NCBI GenBank assembly: GCA_001584585.1
Contig: LSYV01000017.1
Location: 2,159,589-2,190,754, forward strand
Direction of reading: 5' to 3'
Source: Gonium pectorale
Lineage: Eukaryota; Chlorophyta; Chlorophyceae; Chlamydomonadales; Volvocaceae
DNA length: 31,166 bases
Under the pieces are notes generated by a model. That model was not told the origin of the DNA and did no database searches. It saw only the letters and a list, made by a program, of their open reading frames with translations. Position numbers and translations under genes: made by a program. This document shows, piece after piece, positions 12,914 through 23,466 of the stretch; position 1 is the first letter of the stretch, and each line of letters begins with the position of its first letter.

Positions 12914-14260
12914 AAGAGCTCATATCAACTTCATTAAAAAGACCCCACCTCCGCCTCCACCCGCCGGTGGCAACGCAACAGCGGCAGCTGCTGCGTGACC
13001 CATCCAACGGCGCTGCGAAGGCACACCCGAAGCTCTTTCTCATCGGTTCCGAAGCGCAGGCTGAGGTCCGGGGCTCCCGCCTCGCCGGCGCACAGGCCCA
13101 GCAGCTGGCAGCGCAGGGTCTCCTCTGGCATTTCGTCGGGCCAGAACTCATCCCAGTCCAGGATCTCCAGCCAACGCAGCCGGGGCAGGTGGCGGAGCAC
13201 CAGGAGCGCGTCAGGCGGCAGCTGGCAGAAACGAAAGCTCAGCTCCTGCAAGACGACAAGCACATGTCGACAAACGGAAGTTTTATTATCTGATAGGACA
13301 AAAGGAAGCAAGGCAGCGGCCATGGAAGTCCTGAACCAGGACATGGGGTATATGTGTAAGGGCGAGCGCACTCAACTGCAGGCAATGCTTGGAGGCTTTG
13401 GCGCGCGAGCGCTATACACGAGAAGCTAGCTCGCATGTCAGCAATCAAGAACGTGGAACAAAGTGCATGTAGGAGCAAATGTAATAGCAGCTCTGGCGAC
13501 TGCGTGGAGCAATACCGCTGTGAGCACAGTACCCAAAGAACGTGTACAGTGCTGGCCTCCTGCCCTGGCAGTGCACACACCTACCCACCCACGCACCTAC
13601 CTCCAGCTCCGGCACCGCCGCCGCCAGCTGCACCATGTCGCCGGCCTCAAGAGCCAACCGCTCCAGCCGCAGCGCCCTGAGACCCATGGGTCGCAGCTCC
13701 GACATCCAGGCGGCATGGCCGATGGGCGCCGCCTCGCCCCGAAGGTGTCCTCCATCATCCGCTAAAGCTGTGAGGTTGACGGTCAGCTCCCTGACTGGCA
13801 TCCGACCGGAAAGGAGGGCGGCTGCACCCCGCATGGCCCCTCCGCAGCCAGCAGGAAGATTAAATTCGAATACTTGAGGCTCCCGATTAACAAGAATCTC
13901 CACATCTATTGGTGAAAAGAACACGCCGCACATGTGCCCGTTGCTGATTGCCAACACCTCCAGCGAGGCTGGCGGGCGCAGCGCCGCCAGTGCAGCCACC
14001 TCCGCGAACTCCAGGCTCAGGTGTCGCAGTGCGGGCGGCAGCGGCCAGGACAGCGGCGCGGGCGCTGCCGTGGCGGCGGCGGTGGCAGCCCTTGGCAGTG
14101 TGACGCCAGTAACCTGAAAGGTAGGGCGGTCGACAGACTCAGCACTGCTTGGCACATGATTGCTTGGCAGCCGTTACGGTTGGGACACAGGGCTAGATGC
14201 GGCTTCAACGACGTATATGCATCACAGAAAAAAAAATCACCTCTAGGGCAAGCAATTTGG

Positions 14261-14294
14261 GTTGCTTGCTTGGAAGGCGTTGCTTGCTTGGAAG
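14261..14294. repeat. 18-bp tandem direct repeat
   Basis: Two copies of GTTGCTTGCTTGGAAG spaced 18 bases apart, between the truncated exon 3 copy and the full exon 3 of the F-box/LRR pseudogene. Confidence 0.85.
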
Positions 14295-14397
14295 CTACTA
14301 CGGACACGTTCCAGCAGAGGATGCATCATTTGAGTACAGGCAGCAGGGGCCATAGCAATTGAAGGGAGTAACAACGACCCAGGCACGCATTCATTAC

Positions 14398-14580
14398 GTC
14401 CAGCTCCGGCAACGCAGCCGCCAGCCGTGCCACGTCGCCGGCCTCAAGAGCCAGGCTCTCCACCCGCAGCGACCTGAGACCCATGGGTCGCAGCTCGGAG
14501 ATCCAGGCGGTGTGGCCGATGGGCGCCGCCTCGCCCTCAAGATACGCTCCGTCCTCAATAAGGCTCACGGTCAGCTCCCT
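14398..14580 (-). pseudogene. Extra truncated copy of LRR exon 3
   Basis: On the minus strand this codes for the last third of the F-box/LRR exon 3 (RELTVSL, then HTAWISELRPMGLRSLR) up to a GT donor at the same place as in the other copies. The first two thirds, beginning VTGVTLPRAA in the full copies at 14113 and 20351, are missing. Homology stops near 14580, where retroelement-like sequence begins. Its residues differ from both full copies (for example VARLAAALPELD against MVQLAAAVPELE), so it may derive from a third family member rather than from the adjacent exon. Confidence 0.75.
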
Positions 14581-14625
14581 GCCTTGCCTATATCTTCCAG
14601 ATACACCAACACGCCGGCTGTGGGC

Positions 14626-15282
14626 ATGAGCAACGCGGTCAACGACATGAGCCGTAAACTGGAGGAGGTAGGGCCGGTTCCATTTGCACGGCACCTGCAT
14701 AGGCCACCCATCCTCACTGCTGATCCCAAGACGGACGATAGACACATAGCAGATAAGGAAGTGTGGAACAACACAGTTTTAGAATACATGACACTTGTGG
14801 GCATGAACCATGTGAGCATGTTCAAGTTCTTCCTCTCGGGCAGCGCAGAACGGTGGTTTAGCACCCTGCGCCGGTGCTATGGCGCACAGGGGAAAGAGCT
14901 CACGGGGCAGGCCCTTGCACGGGAATTCAAGCTTGCCTTTGGGGACACCACGCACAAGCATGAACCCCTGGAGATCCGGGCACGCCTGAAGCGCAAAGAG
15001 CACGCACAGGCACCTGGATAGAGTGTGGCGGACTACGTGCAGAAGCTGGCACTCCTCCTGCTTGACGCACATGACATGGCTGAGCCTGATAAGATCAGCT
15101 ATTTCTTTGATGGCTTGTTACCAGCACTCGCACTAACAGAGGCCTGCGACCCGGACAAAAGGCACCACGCGACGCTTGAGTCCGCCATTGAGGCCGCATA
15201 CGCTGCTGAGCACCGTGCACGCATTTTGCAGAGCACCCACGCACATGTCGCACTCACACACGCACGCGCACGATGGGGATGA
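14626..15282 (+). pseudogene. Retroelement gag-like region
   Basis: The frame opens near ATG 14626, or runs in from upstream. It contains FKFFLSGSAERWF, the type of helical stretch seen in gag/UBN2-like retrotransposon proteins, followed by VADYVQKLALLLLDAH and SYFFDGLLPAL. The TAG at 15019-15021 interrupts it, but the same frame continues with similar character to 15282. The gag assignment rests on overall pattern (short charged helices, W-F-Y-L spacing), not on a catalytic motif. Confidence 0.6.
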
Positions 15283-15303
15283 TTCGGGTCACATGGAGCA
15301 GGA

Positions 15304-15749
15304 GTGCAGGACACTGTATCCACGGACGAAGATTCCGCTGATGAGGCACACGTTGCATACGCACACAGATCATTCAAGCAGAAGAGCGCACGGGAACAGC
15401 ACGACAAGCATGGCAAGAACGCCTCCCGTGCTGACAAGTACCGATCCTTCAAACACACCCCCGCAAATCGCAGGCGCTCAACCGCATGAACAATATGACG
15501 GGCCACAAGCGCAAACACCAGCAGACGGACGCCGTCAAGAGTGTTGTCAACGACAACAACCTGTGCAAGCACTGCATCAAGTCCCGCCCGATCGAGCAGG
15601 TCAACACCTGGCCGTGCGAGGACCACAAGCACATGACCAAGGGCGGAGCCAAGAAGCAGAACGCCCAGGGTGTTGCGCAGTGTGTAGGATCTGGTGGTTG
15701 CCCCGCCCGCTGCGCAAACATGTGGGCATGCGCATCTGCCTCCCAATAG
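15304..15749 (+). pseudogene. Retroelement basic zinc-knuckle-like region
   Basis: Two overlapping frames cover this part. The first (15304-15489) is rich in Lys, Arg, His and Asp. The second (15486-15749) starts with a KRKHQQ stretch and holds a CKHC ... PCEDHKH cluster that could bind zinc. This is the position where nucleic-acid-binding knuckles follow gag in retroelements. The frame break between the two suggests decay. Confidence 0.45.
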
Positions 15750-15799
15750 CACAGATGCGTCTGAAGGCACTGACTCGTTGGATATATATCATGTTCAGC

Positions 15800-16283
15800 A
15801 GAGCAGAGTTCCTGCGCATCCAGGAGAAGACAGGTCGAGAGTTTTCCTTTGACGCGGCCTGTAACGCAGATGGATCCAATGCCCACTGTGCCACCTATGC
15901 GTCACCACGCAACCCATACTTCAAGCACAACTTGGCAGGACAGAGGACACCATGTCTGGCTGAACCCACCATTTGGCAAAGCAGATCACTGGATCAAGCG
16001 TTGCAAAGTAAGCAGTGCATTTGACACCAGCGCAGCAATCCTCCTGCCTAAGTGGCACCGCATGCAGCATCACGTGCATGGCATGACACTACTGCATGAT
16101 TACCCCAAGGGCTGCTGCCCTGCCTCGTCCATGGCACCCCCCCCCCTCGGCTTTGACGGACGTGTAACCTGTAAACCTGTAACCTGCTGCGCCCCGCGTG
16201 ACCCCTCCACAGCCCACGGGCACCTTGAAGCTTGGAAGGTCCTCGAGCATCTCGTGCTCTCAGGCGCTGCCGTGGCGGCGTGA
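15800..16283 (+). pseudogene. N6-adenine methyltransferase-like region of the retroelement
   Basis: One frame carries a FLRIQEKTG ... FSFDAACN segment. About 40 residues on, in a different frame, come HHVWLNPPFGKADHWIKRC and then TSAAILLPKW. FDAA followed by an NPPF/Y catalytic motif and a hydrophobic strand matches the layout of Dam/phage-type N6-adenine methyltransferases. Some volvocine and DIRS-type retroelements are known to carry such domains. The frame change near 15945 shows the copy is broken. Confidence 0.5.
16164..16186. repeat. Short tandem repeat with three TGTAA motifs
   Basis: Three imperfect units of GTAAACCT lie next to each other, so TGTAA occurs three times in 21 bases (16163, 16170 and 16179) on the plus strand within the retroelement. 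It could act as a poly(A) signal cluster, but that is not shown. Confidence 0.5.
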
Positions 16284-18028
16284 GCAACAGCGCCGTGTGG
16301 GGATTCACTGACGCGTGTCACCTGAGGTGCAGGCACGGATGTTGATGCGCTTGGTGTGCCCACAGTGAGGCTTATTACCTGGAATGGCGGACGACATAAC
16401 CCATCTCTGGTGTTTCGCTCACGCTACTCGACAGCTTTTACATTCCAAGTTCCAGCGGTACCTGGGTGCCGGCTGATACTGTATCAAGTAGTAGTAGTGC
16501 CCTATAATTTGCCTTCCTTCCTTAAAGCATATCTCCCCTCTCGAACTGCCGTTTTCCATAGTTCGGCACACGCACGCGCCCAGCCAGTCATCGATCTCAG
16601 TACCTTGAGTATTCCTGCGTGCAGGCTCGTGAGTGCGGTGAGGGAGGCCAGGCAGCGCAGCTCCTGCCCGCCCAGCACCGCCCCGTGCGCGCAGGGACAG
16701 CTCCACGAGAGTCCGCAACCCCGATAGCGACGCCACGTCTGACGGAGCGGCCTCACACAGTGCCCGAACCGACCATACGATGAGACATTCGTGGTACCGG
16801 GAAACTTTCAGCTGGGACGATAGCGATGAAAGTGCGCTAAGGCTGCCGTACGCACTAACCCTGAGCTGGTTCAGTGCGGGCAGGGTCGCTAGGTAAGCCG
16901 CCGCACTAGGGCTCAGCGGCGTGTGGGGAAGGCTTAGCTGCTGCAGGCTGTTGCATTCCGCAACGGCCTTTGCGGCTGAGTTGAGCGCCGCGTCGTCAGC
17001 TCCCAGCAGGCCTCCACAAATCTCGAGGGACGTTAAGCTGTCCGCGCGTCCACGCAGCATAAGCGGCAGGCCGCAGGCCAGCGCCGCGGCAGCTGCGTTT
17101 CCACTCAAAGAACCGCATCTCTCTATTAGAAAGAGACGAGAAAAGTCGTGTTGATCCTCATCTGTCTGTACGGCTGCTTGGGTGGATAGGAGCTTCGCCG
17201 CCGCGGTGTTGTTGAATCCACTTGCCATCTCCAGCCCCAGGTGCTTGAGGCCGGGGGCGGCTGCCAGCAGCTCCCGCGCCGCGCCGGGCGTGAGCAGCTT
17301 GTCGGTGAGGGTCACGTGGGTGAGGCTGTGGCAGCCGGCGGCAGCGAACGGCGACAGGAGGACCTCCCTGCGCCGCGCAGCGTGGGGGTGTGACAGGGGC
17401 ACACATCAGCCAATTACAGGGAGCATTGTCATCTCACGCCTTGCGGGGTCCATCTTTACGGCCCTCCATCCGGAGTCTGCATCGGGTCCCAAGCCTCCAA
17501 TTCCACATTCGGCAAAGACACAACGGTGCACGCGCCTGTAACGTGTCCGGCTCCGTGCTTGTTTGGCGGCAGAGGACGCTCAGCCAGTCGCTCAGATCGG
17601 CGCAGAGCTCACCTGCTCAGCGTAGGCGAGTTGCTGATCCTCGCCCCAGGCGCAGCCGTGTTGGGCGAGCCCCCGGCGGTCTCGCGAGGAGCGAGGGTGC
17701 GGAAGGCCGTCACCGCGATCTCGTGCGGCTCTTGGGGCGCGGCCGCCGCCAGATGCTGCCCGTCGCCGCCCATAGCAACGCCCAGCTGTTCTTGCTGCCA
17801 CTGCTGCCAACGCTCGCATGCCGTTTCTGGTTCTTTCTTTTATGCCGCGTGCTCGTCGAAGCCGAGCTCTTCAATCAGGCCGTCAGCTTCGCGGCGCAGC
17901 TCCCGGCAGCACAGCCGCAGAGCCAGCCGATCGCCCTTCTCGAGGTGCGACCAGAGGAGCAGGAGCGGCAGCCATGGCGTTGAGGGTAGGCATGCAGCAT
18001 TATCGGCGGGCACCTGTTGTTGGTGCAT

Positions 18029-18997
18029 GGCTCTGGGCCTTTCGCATTCACTGCTACGCTGCTATCGGAGTCATGAACCTAAGCTTATGCCATATTTGAT
18101 CCATTATAAAAACAGTTGGAGTCCTGCTGCTTGGGTGCTGGCTTGCTTCGGCGCCGGTGCCGTGCCTCCGCAAAAGCAACTTCCAGGGTTTGTAACAGAT
18201 GCTTTGGATCCATTGTCGACGCGTCACGTAAACTGCTGCAGGCAGTCCCGAATGCCACACGGCCAGTTACGTCCCCCGGCAGCCGCGCCCGATGGTGAGC
18301 TGTAAAGTGACCCAGGGGTCGCCCCTCTCGCGACGTCGGCTGCGGCCACTTCACCCCTGGTGGTCGGGCCCAGGGACGGGTGCGCGCCTGCCACGCCGCC
18401 CCTCAGACGCCACCCAAGTCGCTGGCCGGGCTGCACGGCAGTCAAGAAGGGTCGCCTTGGGAGACTCACGCACTCAGCATACGGCGTCATGTACGTGAAT
18501 GTACGGTAAGTGGGCGCCGTACGTACCCACCGACAGCCATGGTCTAAATTGATGTCGGCATCAGAACCCCTTGGCAGATGGCCAAACCAGGCATCGGTAG
18601 GCAGTGCATGTCAGCACTACCGCAAGGGTCTCTACAAGCGCAATTAAACAATTGTAACACGCCATTAGCCTCGAAAGGCATTATTTAATGGTACATACAG
18701 CACGCCCTAACGCATCTGCAGCTCAACGGCCCACAGGAGCCATACCAAGGAATGTCGGGTAATCTGCCAAACGCGCCGGTCCGCACTAGGAGGGTATGCC
18801 ATGACCCATGAGGACTGCACAGCACGTTGCACACATACCAGGCAACTAACATGTATGCGCCAAGCCGCCAGCGGGCTTCCACACCCACTTCCAAATCTCC
18901 CACACACACGCCACCACTCATGCGACCTTTAGTGTTCTAAGCGCACAGGAAATAATTGTCTGCAAGAAGCGGCCCAGCCACCACGCCCTCGACATAT
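18029..18997. other. Spacer between the two F-box/LRR copies
   Basis: No supported gene. It lies between the start of the second copy and the 3' flank of the first, so it should hold the promoter of the second copy. I find no minus-strand TGTAA signal for the intact upstream copy in this stretch. Confidence 0.5.
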
Positions 18998-19108
18998 CAG
19001 ACGGGTAGGGAAGCTTGATAGCCCACCCGTGTAGCTGCTCTGGACGTCTGGAGCTAGTAGGGCACTGGCATCTGCCCAAATCAAACGCAGCACCATGCAG
19101 GCTCCCAA
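18998..19108 (-). repeat. Conserved 3' flank of the intact F-box/LRR gene
   Basis: Near-identical to 12797-12913 and in the same position relative to the stop codon, about 100 bases past it. It is probably 3' untranslated sequence shared by the duplication. Confidence 0.8.
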
Positions 19109-19207
19109 GAGCTCAAACCAAATAAGCAAGCTATTGACCACCCGCTGCCCTCCCATACAACCCACGCCCAACTTGCTTGCCAGATGTTAGAGGCAGTACA
19201 GATCTCG

Positions 19208-22200
19208 TTAAAAAGCCCCCACCTCCGCCTCCACCCGCCGGCGGCACCTCAACAGAGGCAGCTGCTGCTGAACCCACTCAACGGCACTCTTGAGGCACTC
19301 CTCAAGCCCCTTGTCATCGGACCCAAAGCGCAGGGTCAGATCCGGGGCTCCCGCCTCGCCGGCGCACAGGCCCAGCAGCTGGCAGCGCAGGGTCTCCTCT
19401 GGCATGTCGTCGGGCCAGAACTCATCCCAGTCCAGGATCTCCAGCCAACGCAGCCGGGGCAGGTGGCGCAGCACCAGGAGCGTGTCGGGCGGTATGAGGC
19501 AGGCACGAAAGCTCAGCTCCTGCGAGACACGTATCGAGAAACGAAAGTCTTGCTAGTTAATCTGATACAAAGGAAGCAAGGCAGCGGCCATGACGGTCCT
19601 CATTACCAGGACATTGGGTAAGGGCGAGCACACTGAATTGCAGGGATTGGAAGCTTTGGCAAGAGCAATGGACAATAAGGTAATGTGTGTCCTCGCTCAC
19701 ACGACGTCAGCAAGCAAAGAAGCGGAACAAAGTGTCTGCAGGAACAGATGATATAGCAGCAGCGGCTCGAACGAACGCGTGGAGCAGTAGTGCTGTGGGC
19801 AGGTAACTCAAGGTGCTTGCCTCCTGCCCTGGCATTGTACATGCCCGCCCACCTACCTCCAGCTCCGGCACCGCCGCCGCCAGCTGCACCATGTCGCCGG
19901 CCTCAAGAGCCAGGCGCTCCAGTCGCAGCGACTTGAGACCCATGGGTCTCAGCTCGGAGATCCAGGCGGCGTGGCCGATGGGCGCCTCCTCGCCCCGGAG
20001 GTGTCCTGTATGCTCCGCTGTGAGGCTCACGGTCAGATCCCTGACTTGCATCCGACTGGATAGGAGAGCTACTGCGCCCCGCATGACCCCTCCACAGCCA
20101 ACGGGAAGTTTATGCTCATTTATTTCAGGCTCCCCGTCAACCATAAGTGGTGGAAAGAAGACGCCGCTCATGTTGCCGTTGCTGATCGCCACCACCTCCA
20201 GCGATGCCGGCGGCCGCAGCGCCGCCAGTGCAGCCACCTCGGCCAGCTCCAGGCTCAGGTGGCGCAGTGCGGGCGGCAGCGGCCAGGACAGCGGCGCAGG
20301 TGCTGCCGTGGCGGCGGCGGTGGCAGCCCTTGGCAGTGTGACACCTGTAACCTGAAAGGTAGGGCGGACGACAGACTCAGCACTGGCTGCTTGCAATAAG
20401 TGACAGCCCCTACGGTTGGGTGACAGTTTAGATGTGGCTTCGCGGACGTGTTTCACCAATAGGGCAAGCATCGCCGGTTGAAATCCACCACGTTCTGGCA
20501 GAGAATGCGCCATTTGAGTGCAGGCAGGAGGCGCCCAAGCAATACAAGTAAGGGTGCCTTGCACCGTGTCGGGTACGTATACCGCGCGTACCGCTAACCT
20601 ACACTGCCACCTCAACCCACCACTTAGCTAGCATGCTGGTCGAGGCGCGCGCACTGCCAACTCAATCCCCCGCTGCCCCCCCTTCGCCAGCAATCCCATG
20701 CGGCACCCGCACCCGCCCTGCCTGCATCACACCACACTCATCAGCCAGCAGGGCCGTACGTGCCTTGAGAATGTATGCATGCATGCATGCAACATCTCCC
20801 CTCGCTCTCGAACTGCCGTTTTCCATAGTTCCGTGCATGCACGCACGCAGTCCGTCAGTCATCTCTGCACCTTGAGGATGTATGCTTGCAGGAGTGTGAG
20901 GGCGGTGAGGGAGGCCAGGCAGCGCAGCTCCTCCCCGCCCAGCACCGCCCCGTCCAGAGACAGCTCCACGAGGGACCGCAGGCCCGACAGCGGTGCCACG
21001 TCCGTGGGACAGTCCTCGCCCAGTTTTTGGAGCGCCCAGTCGATGTGGCCCCGTACAGAGCATTTGACCTCTAGCTGTGTTAGGAAGGACAGGGATGAAA
21101 GCGTGGCAAAGCTGCTAGACGCGGCAACCCTGAGCCTGCAAAGCGCCGGCAGAGCCGCTAGCGAAGCCGCCACCTTGGGGCTCAGCGGCAGGTAGTTAAG
21201 GTTGAGCTGCCGCAGGCTGGTGCACTCCGCCAGGGCATCAGCAGCTGAATCAAGCCCCAAGGCAGCAGCATTACCGTCAATGATTTCGATAGAGGTCAGG
21301 CTGGCGGCGCATCCCCGCAACACCAACGGCAGGCCGGCCGCGGCAGCCGACTGTCGATTACGAGAGTGGACGCTACATAACAGGTCGAAAGTCCGAACGG
21401 CTTGTTGTGGGGACTTGATCCTCTCTGCCGCGTCGCCGTCGTTTCTGTGTCCCGCCTCCAGCCCCAGGTGCTTGAGGCCCGGGGCGACTGCCAGCAGCTC
21501 CCGCGCCACGCCGGGCGTGAGCAGCTTGTCGGTGATGATGACGTGGGTGAGGCTGCGGCAGCCGGCGGCAGCGAACGTCCAGAGGAGGCGCTCCCTGCGC
21601 CGCGTGGGGGTTGGCGCAGGGACCCACAGCGCCCAGGTATGCATGTCGATCGGGTACTCTCACATATCTCGGGTTATTGGACAGACCTCCGGGGACTACC
21701 CGAGCTCGCTCCCACCCCCCACACTCAGTTCGCACACAGGACACAGCGCGCAGGTGCGCGTCAGCAGTTATTAACTTTGACTTCAGCAGCAACAGCACTC
21801 CCATTAGTAATTTGTTTTTCTCACCAGTTCCATGTAGGGGAGTTGCTGATCCTGGCCCCCAGGCGCAGCCGTGTCGGGCGGACCCCCGGCAGCCTCGTGA
21901 GGAGGGTGCGGAAGGCCGCCACCGCGATGTCGTGCGGCTCTGGGGGCGCGGCCGCCGAAAGCTGCTGCCCCTCTTCGCCCATTGCACTTGTTTGCTGCGA
22001 CTGCTGCCACCGTCTGCGTGCCGCGTCCTCGTCGAATCCGAGCTCGTCGATCAGGCCGTCAGCTCCGCGGCGCAGCTCCCGGCAGCACAGCCGCAGAGCC
22101 AGCCGATCGCCCTTCTCGAGGTGTGACCACAGAATCGGTACCGCGCTGCGCAGGAGCGGCAGCGCGGAGAAGCCCTCCGCCGTGGCGGCGTCCGAGTGTT

Positions 22201-22210
22201 GTTGACGCAT
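19208..22210 (-). CDS. F-box-like leucine-rich-repeat protein, 4 exons, 638 residues
   Basis: Minus-strand exons are 22210-21825, 21594-20871, 20351-19857 and 19519-19208. All introns are GT-AG, phases join, and the total is 1917 nt including TAA. Residues about 17-55 (LPLLRSAVPILWSHL, then DRLALRLCCRELR) look like an F-box-type helical motif: LP...L..L...D...L...C..LR. Exon 2 carries leucine-rich repeats (SLTHVIITDKLLTPGVARELL, LKHLGL, SLTSIEI, SLRQLNL, LCRLRV, SLVELSL, ELRCLASL). Exons 3 and 4 continue with RHLSLE, LKSLRLERLALE and RLRWLEILDW. Such proteins usually select substrates for SCF ubiquitin ligases, but Skp1 binding is not shown here. The start is the ATG whose downstream residues align with the second copy. 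It is the upstream, intact member of a head-to-tail duplication. Confidence 0.8.
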
Positions 22211-22636
22211 CGGGCGCTTTCCCCGTGAAGCTGTTATATGTAGCCGGTACTAGTTTTCATTGTAACAGAATCCCTGGCGTTGTTCTCCGTGTGGCGTTCA
22301 AGATTCTCGGAACCAAAACGCAGACCCGCGGGCCGCTTGCAGGACTCGGTAGGATGCGTCACGATGTGTTAGGCGAGCGAAAGGCACTGATCCATGGGCG
22401 CATGCAACACAGCCGGTACAGTCGTACGGGCACTTTGGGCGTGGCCGGCCGCCGTGCACATGTTCGCTCTGGCCATGGCCCGCGCGCTTGAGTTAGCACT
22501 CTTTGCCTTGGCACGCCTGTGAAATGCGTCACCATACACGTGTCAGCGCATGGGGTATGTATGCTCACTAGGGTCGAGGTCCTGGATGCGTCTCTGCCCG
22601 CCGCCCACACCGCCGTTTCTGGTTCTCTTTTTTTTC

Positions 22637-22676
22637 ACCGCCGCCACCGCCACCGCCGCCCTCACCGCCACCGCAG
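22637..22676. repeat. CCGCCA-rich tract
   Basis: Imperfect CCGCCA/CCGCC repetition preceded by a T-run and ending in CCGCAG. It resembles a volvocine intron 3' end as well as a simple repeat. Confidence 0.7.
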
Positions 22677-23450
22677 CCGAGCATCGGGGCGCTGACGGTG
22701 CTGGCCACCGCCAAGTACTACCTGTAGGCGTAGGGGCCCCAGGGCGACCAAGGCACGTCAGGGCGGGCGGGAGACTGCCAGAGGGGCCGGACACGCCAGG
22801 GGGGTTGCTGGCGGAAACGAAGTAGGCGCCGCCCAGACCCGACAGCGTGCCTACGAGGGCGGTGGTGGCGGTTGCGGGCACCTGGCTGTCCATTGCCCCA
22901 GGTCCGCTGAACTGCTGGCCCAGGCTGGCTATCTTCAACGCCTTTCCTTGCAACACCTGCTTGTGGCGGGCCCGAACGATAAATGGAATGGGGCCGGAAG
23001 AAGGGGCGCTTGAACCAAGAGCCCAGCGGACGAAAATAACCCACCCAAAGGGCGTCCCCCGCGATAAACATTGCCGAGTTTCAAGCTTCCGGCCAAACAA
23101 TTGCCCCGACGGCGGACAGCCAGCAGACTGTGCTGGCCGCTCCTGCATGGACGCCCCCAGGCCAAGCCGATGTCTGCAACGCGACCTGTTTCCCTTCTTC
23201 TCTGCCTCCAGGCCAAGCCAGGCCGAGGGGGGAGGGATGGCTATGAAGGAGATGGGAGCTGGCGCGGGAGCTCCTTGCGTCGGCGCGCAGGTGAGGCCAG
23301 GCAGAACAGGCAGCGCCGCGGCGTTCATACAGGGACGCACGGGCGCCGCGGAAGGGTGGGCGCGAACAGTGCGTTCTCAGAGATGGGTTTGGGATGGGAC
23401 AGGACGAGTAGGGCAAACCATACAGCAAACCTGAACTTTGCCAGTGGGCC

Positions 23451-23466
23451 AGACAGACAGACAGAC
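23451..23466. repeat. (AGAC)4 microsatellite
   Basis: Four perfect AGAC units in intergenic DNA. Confidence 0.9.

Larger units (their letters stand above)
14580..16360 (+). mobile_element. Decayed retroelement inside the F-box/LRR pseudogene
   Basis: A plus-strand block with lower GC and different codon use lies between exon 2 and the truncated exon 3 of the minus-strand pseudogene. It holds a gag-like region (about 14626-15282, interrupted by an in-frame TAG at 15019-15021), a basic Lys/His-rich region with a CKHC...WPCEDHKH zinc-knuckle-like cluster (about 15304-15749), and a region resembling a Dam/phage-type N6-adenine methyltransferase (about 15800-16283) with FSFDAAC followed, in another frame, by WLNPPFGKADHWIKR. 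Frame changes separate these parts, so it is not functional. No reverse transcriptase, integrase or long terminal repeats are visible, and both ends are approximate. It could be a fragment of a gypsy- or DIRS-like volvocine element. Confidence 0.65.
12934..18028 (-). pseudogene. Second F-box/LRR tandem copy, disrupted
   Basis: Same plan as the intact copy at 19208-22210. Minus-strand exons are 18028-17613 (F-box-like, WSHLEKGDRLALRLCCRELR), 17367-16604 (leucine-rich repeats), 14113-13601 (leucine-rich, starting VTGVTLPRAA) and 13245-12934 (last exon, ending EVGSF). All four have GT-AG borders at the equivalent places, and exon 4 is the same length (312 nt) in both copies. Breaks: an in-frame TAA at 17840-17842 lies within a 24-nt insertion absent from the intact copy; a net +4-nt difference at about 16687-16694 shifts the frame in exon 2; and a retroelement plus an extra truncated exon 3 lie between exons 2 and 3. 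It is probably a pseudogene, though a shorter product from a later start or unusual splicing cannot be excluded. Confidence 0.75.

Noticed and set aside
17818..22640. Shared GCCGTTTCTGGTTCT string at about 17820 and 22614
   Set aside because: A 15-base match within a window of this size can arise by chance, and the flanks do not align.
22543..23340. 265-codon minus-strand open frame in the gene-less stretch
   Set aside because: No recognisable domain. Composition changes along it, similar-length frames overlap on both strands, and no splice-consistent structure was found. I could not exclude a fragment of a gene, but the evidence is too weak to call.
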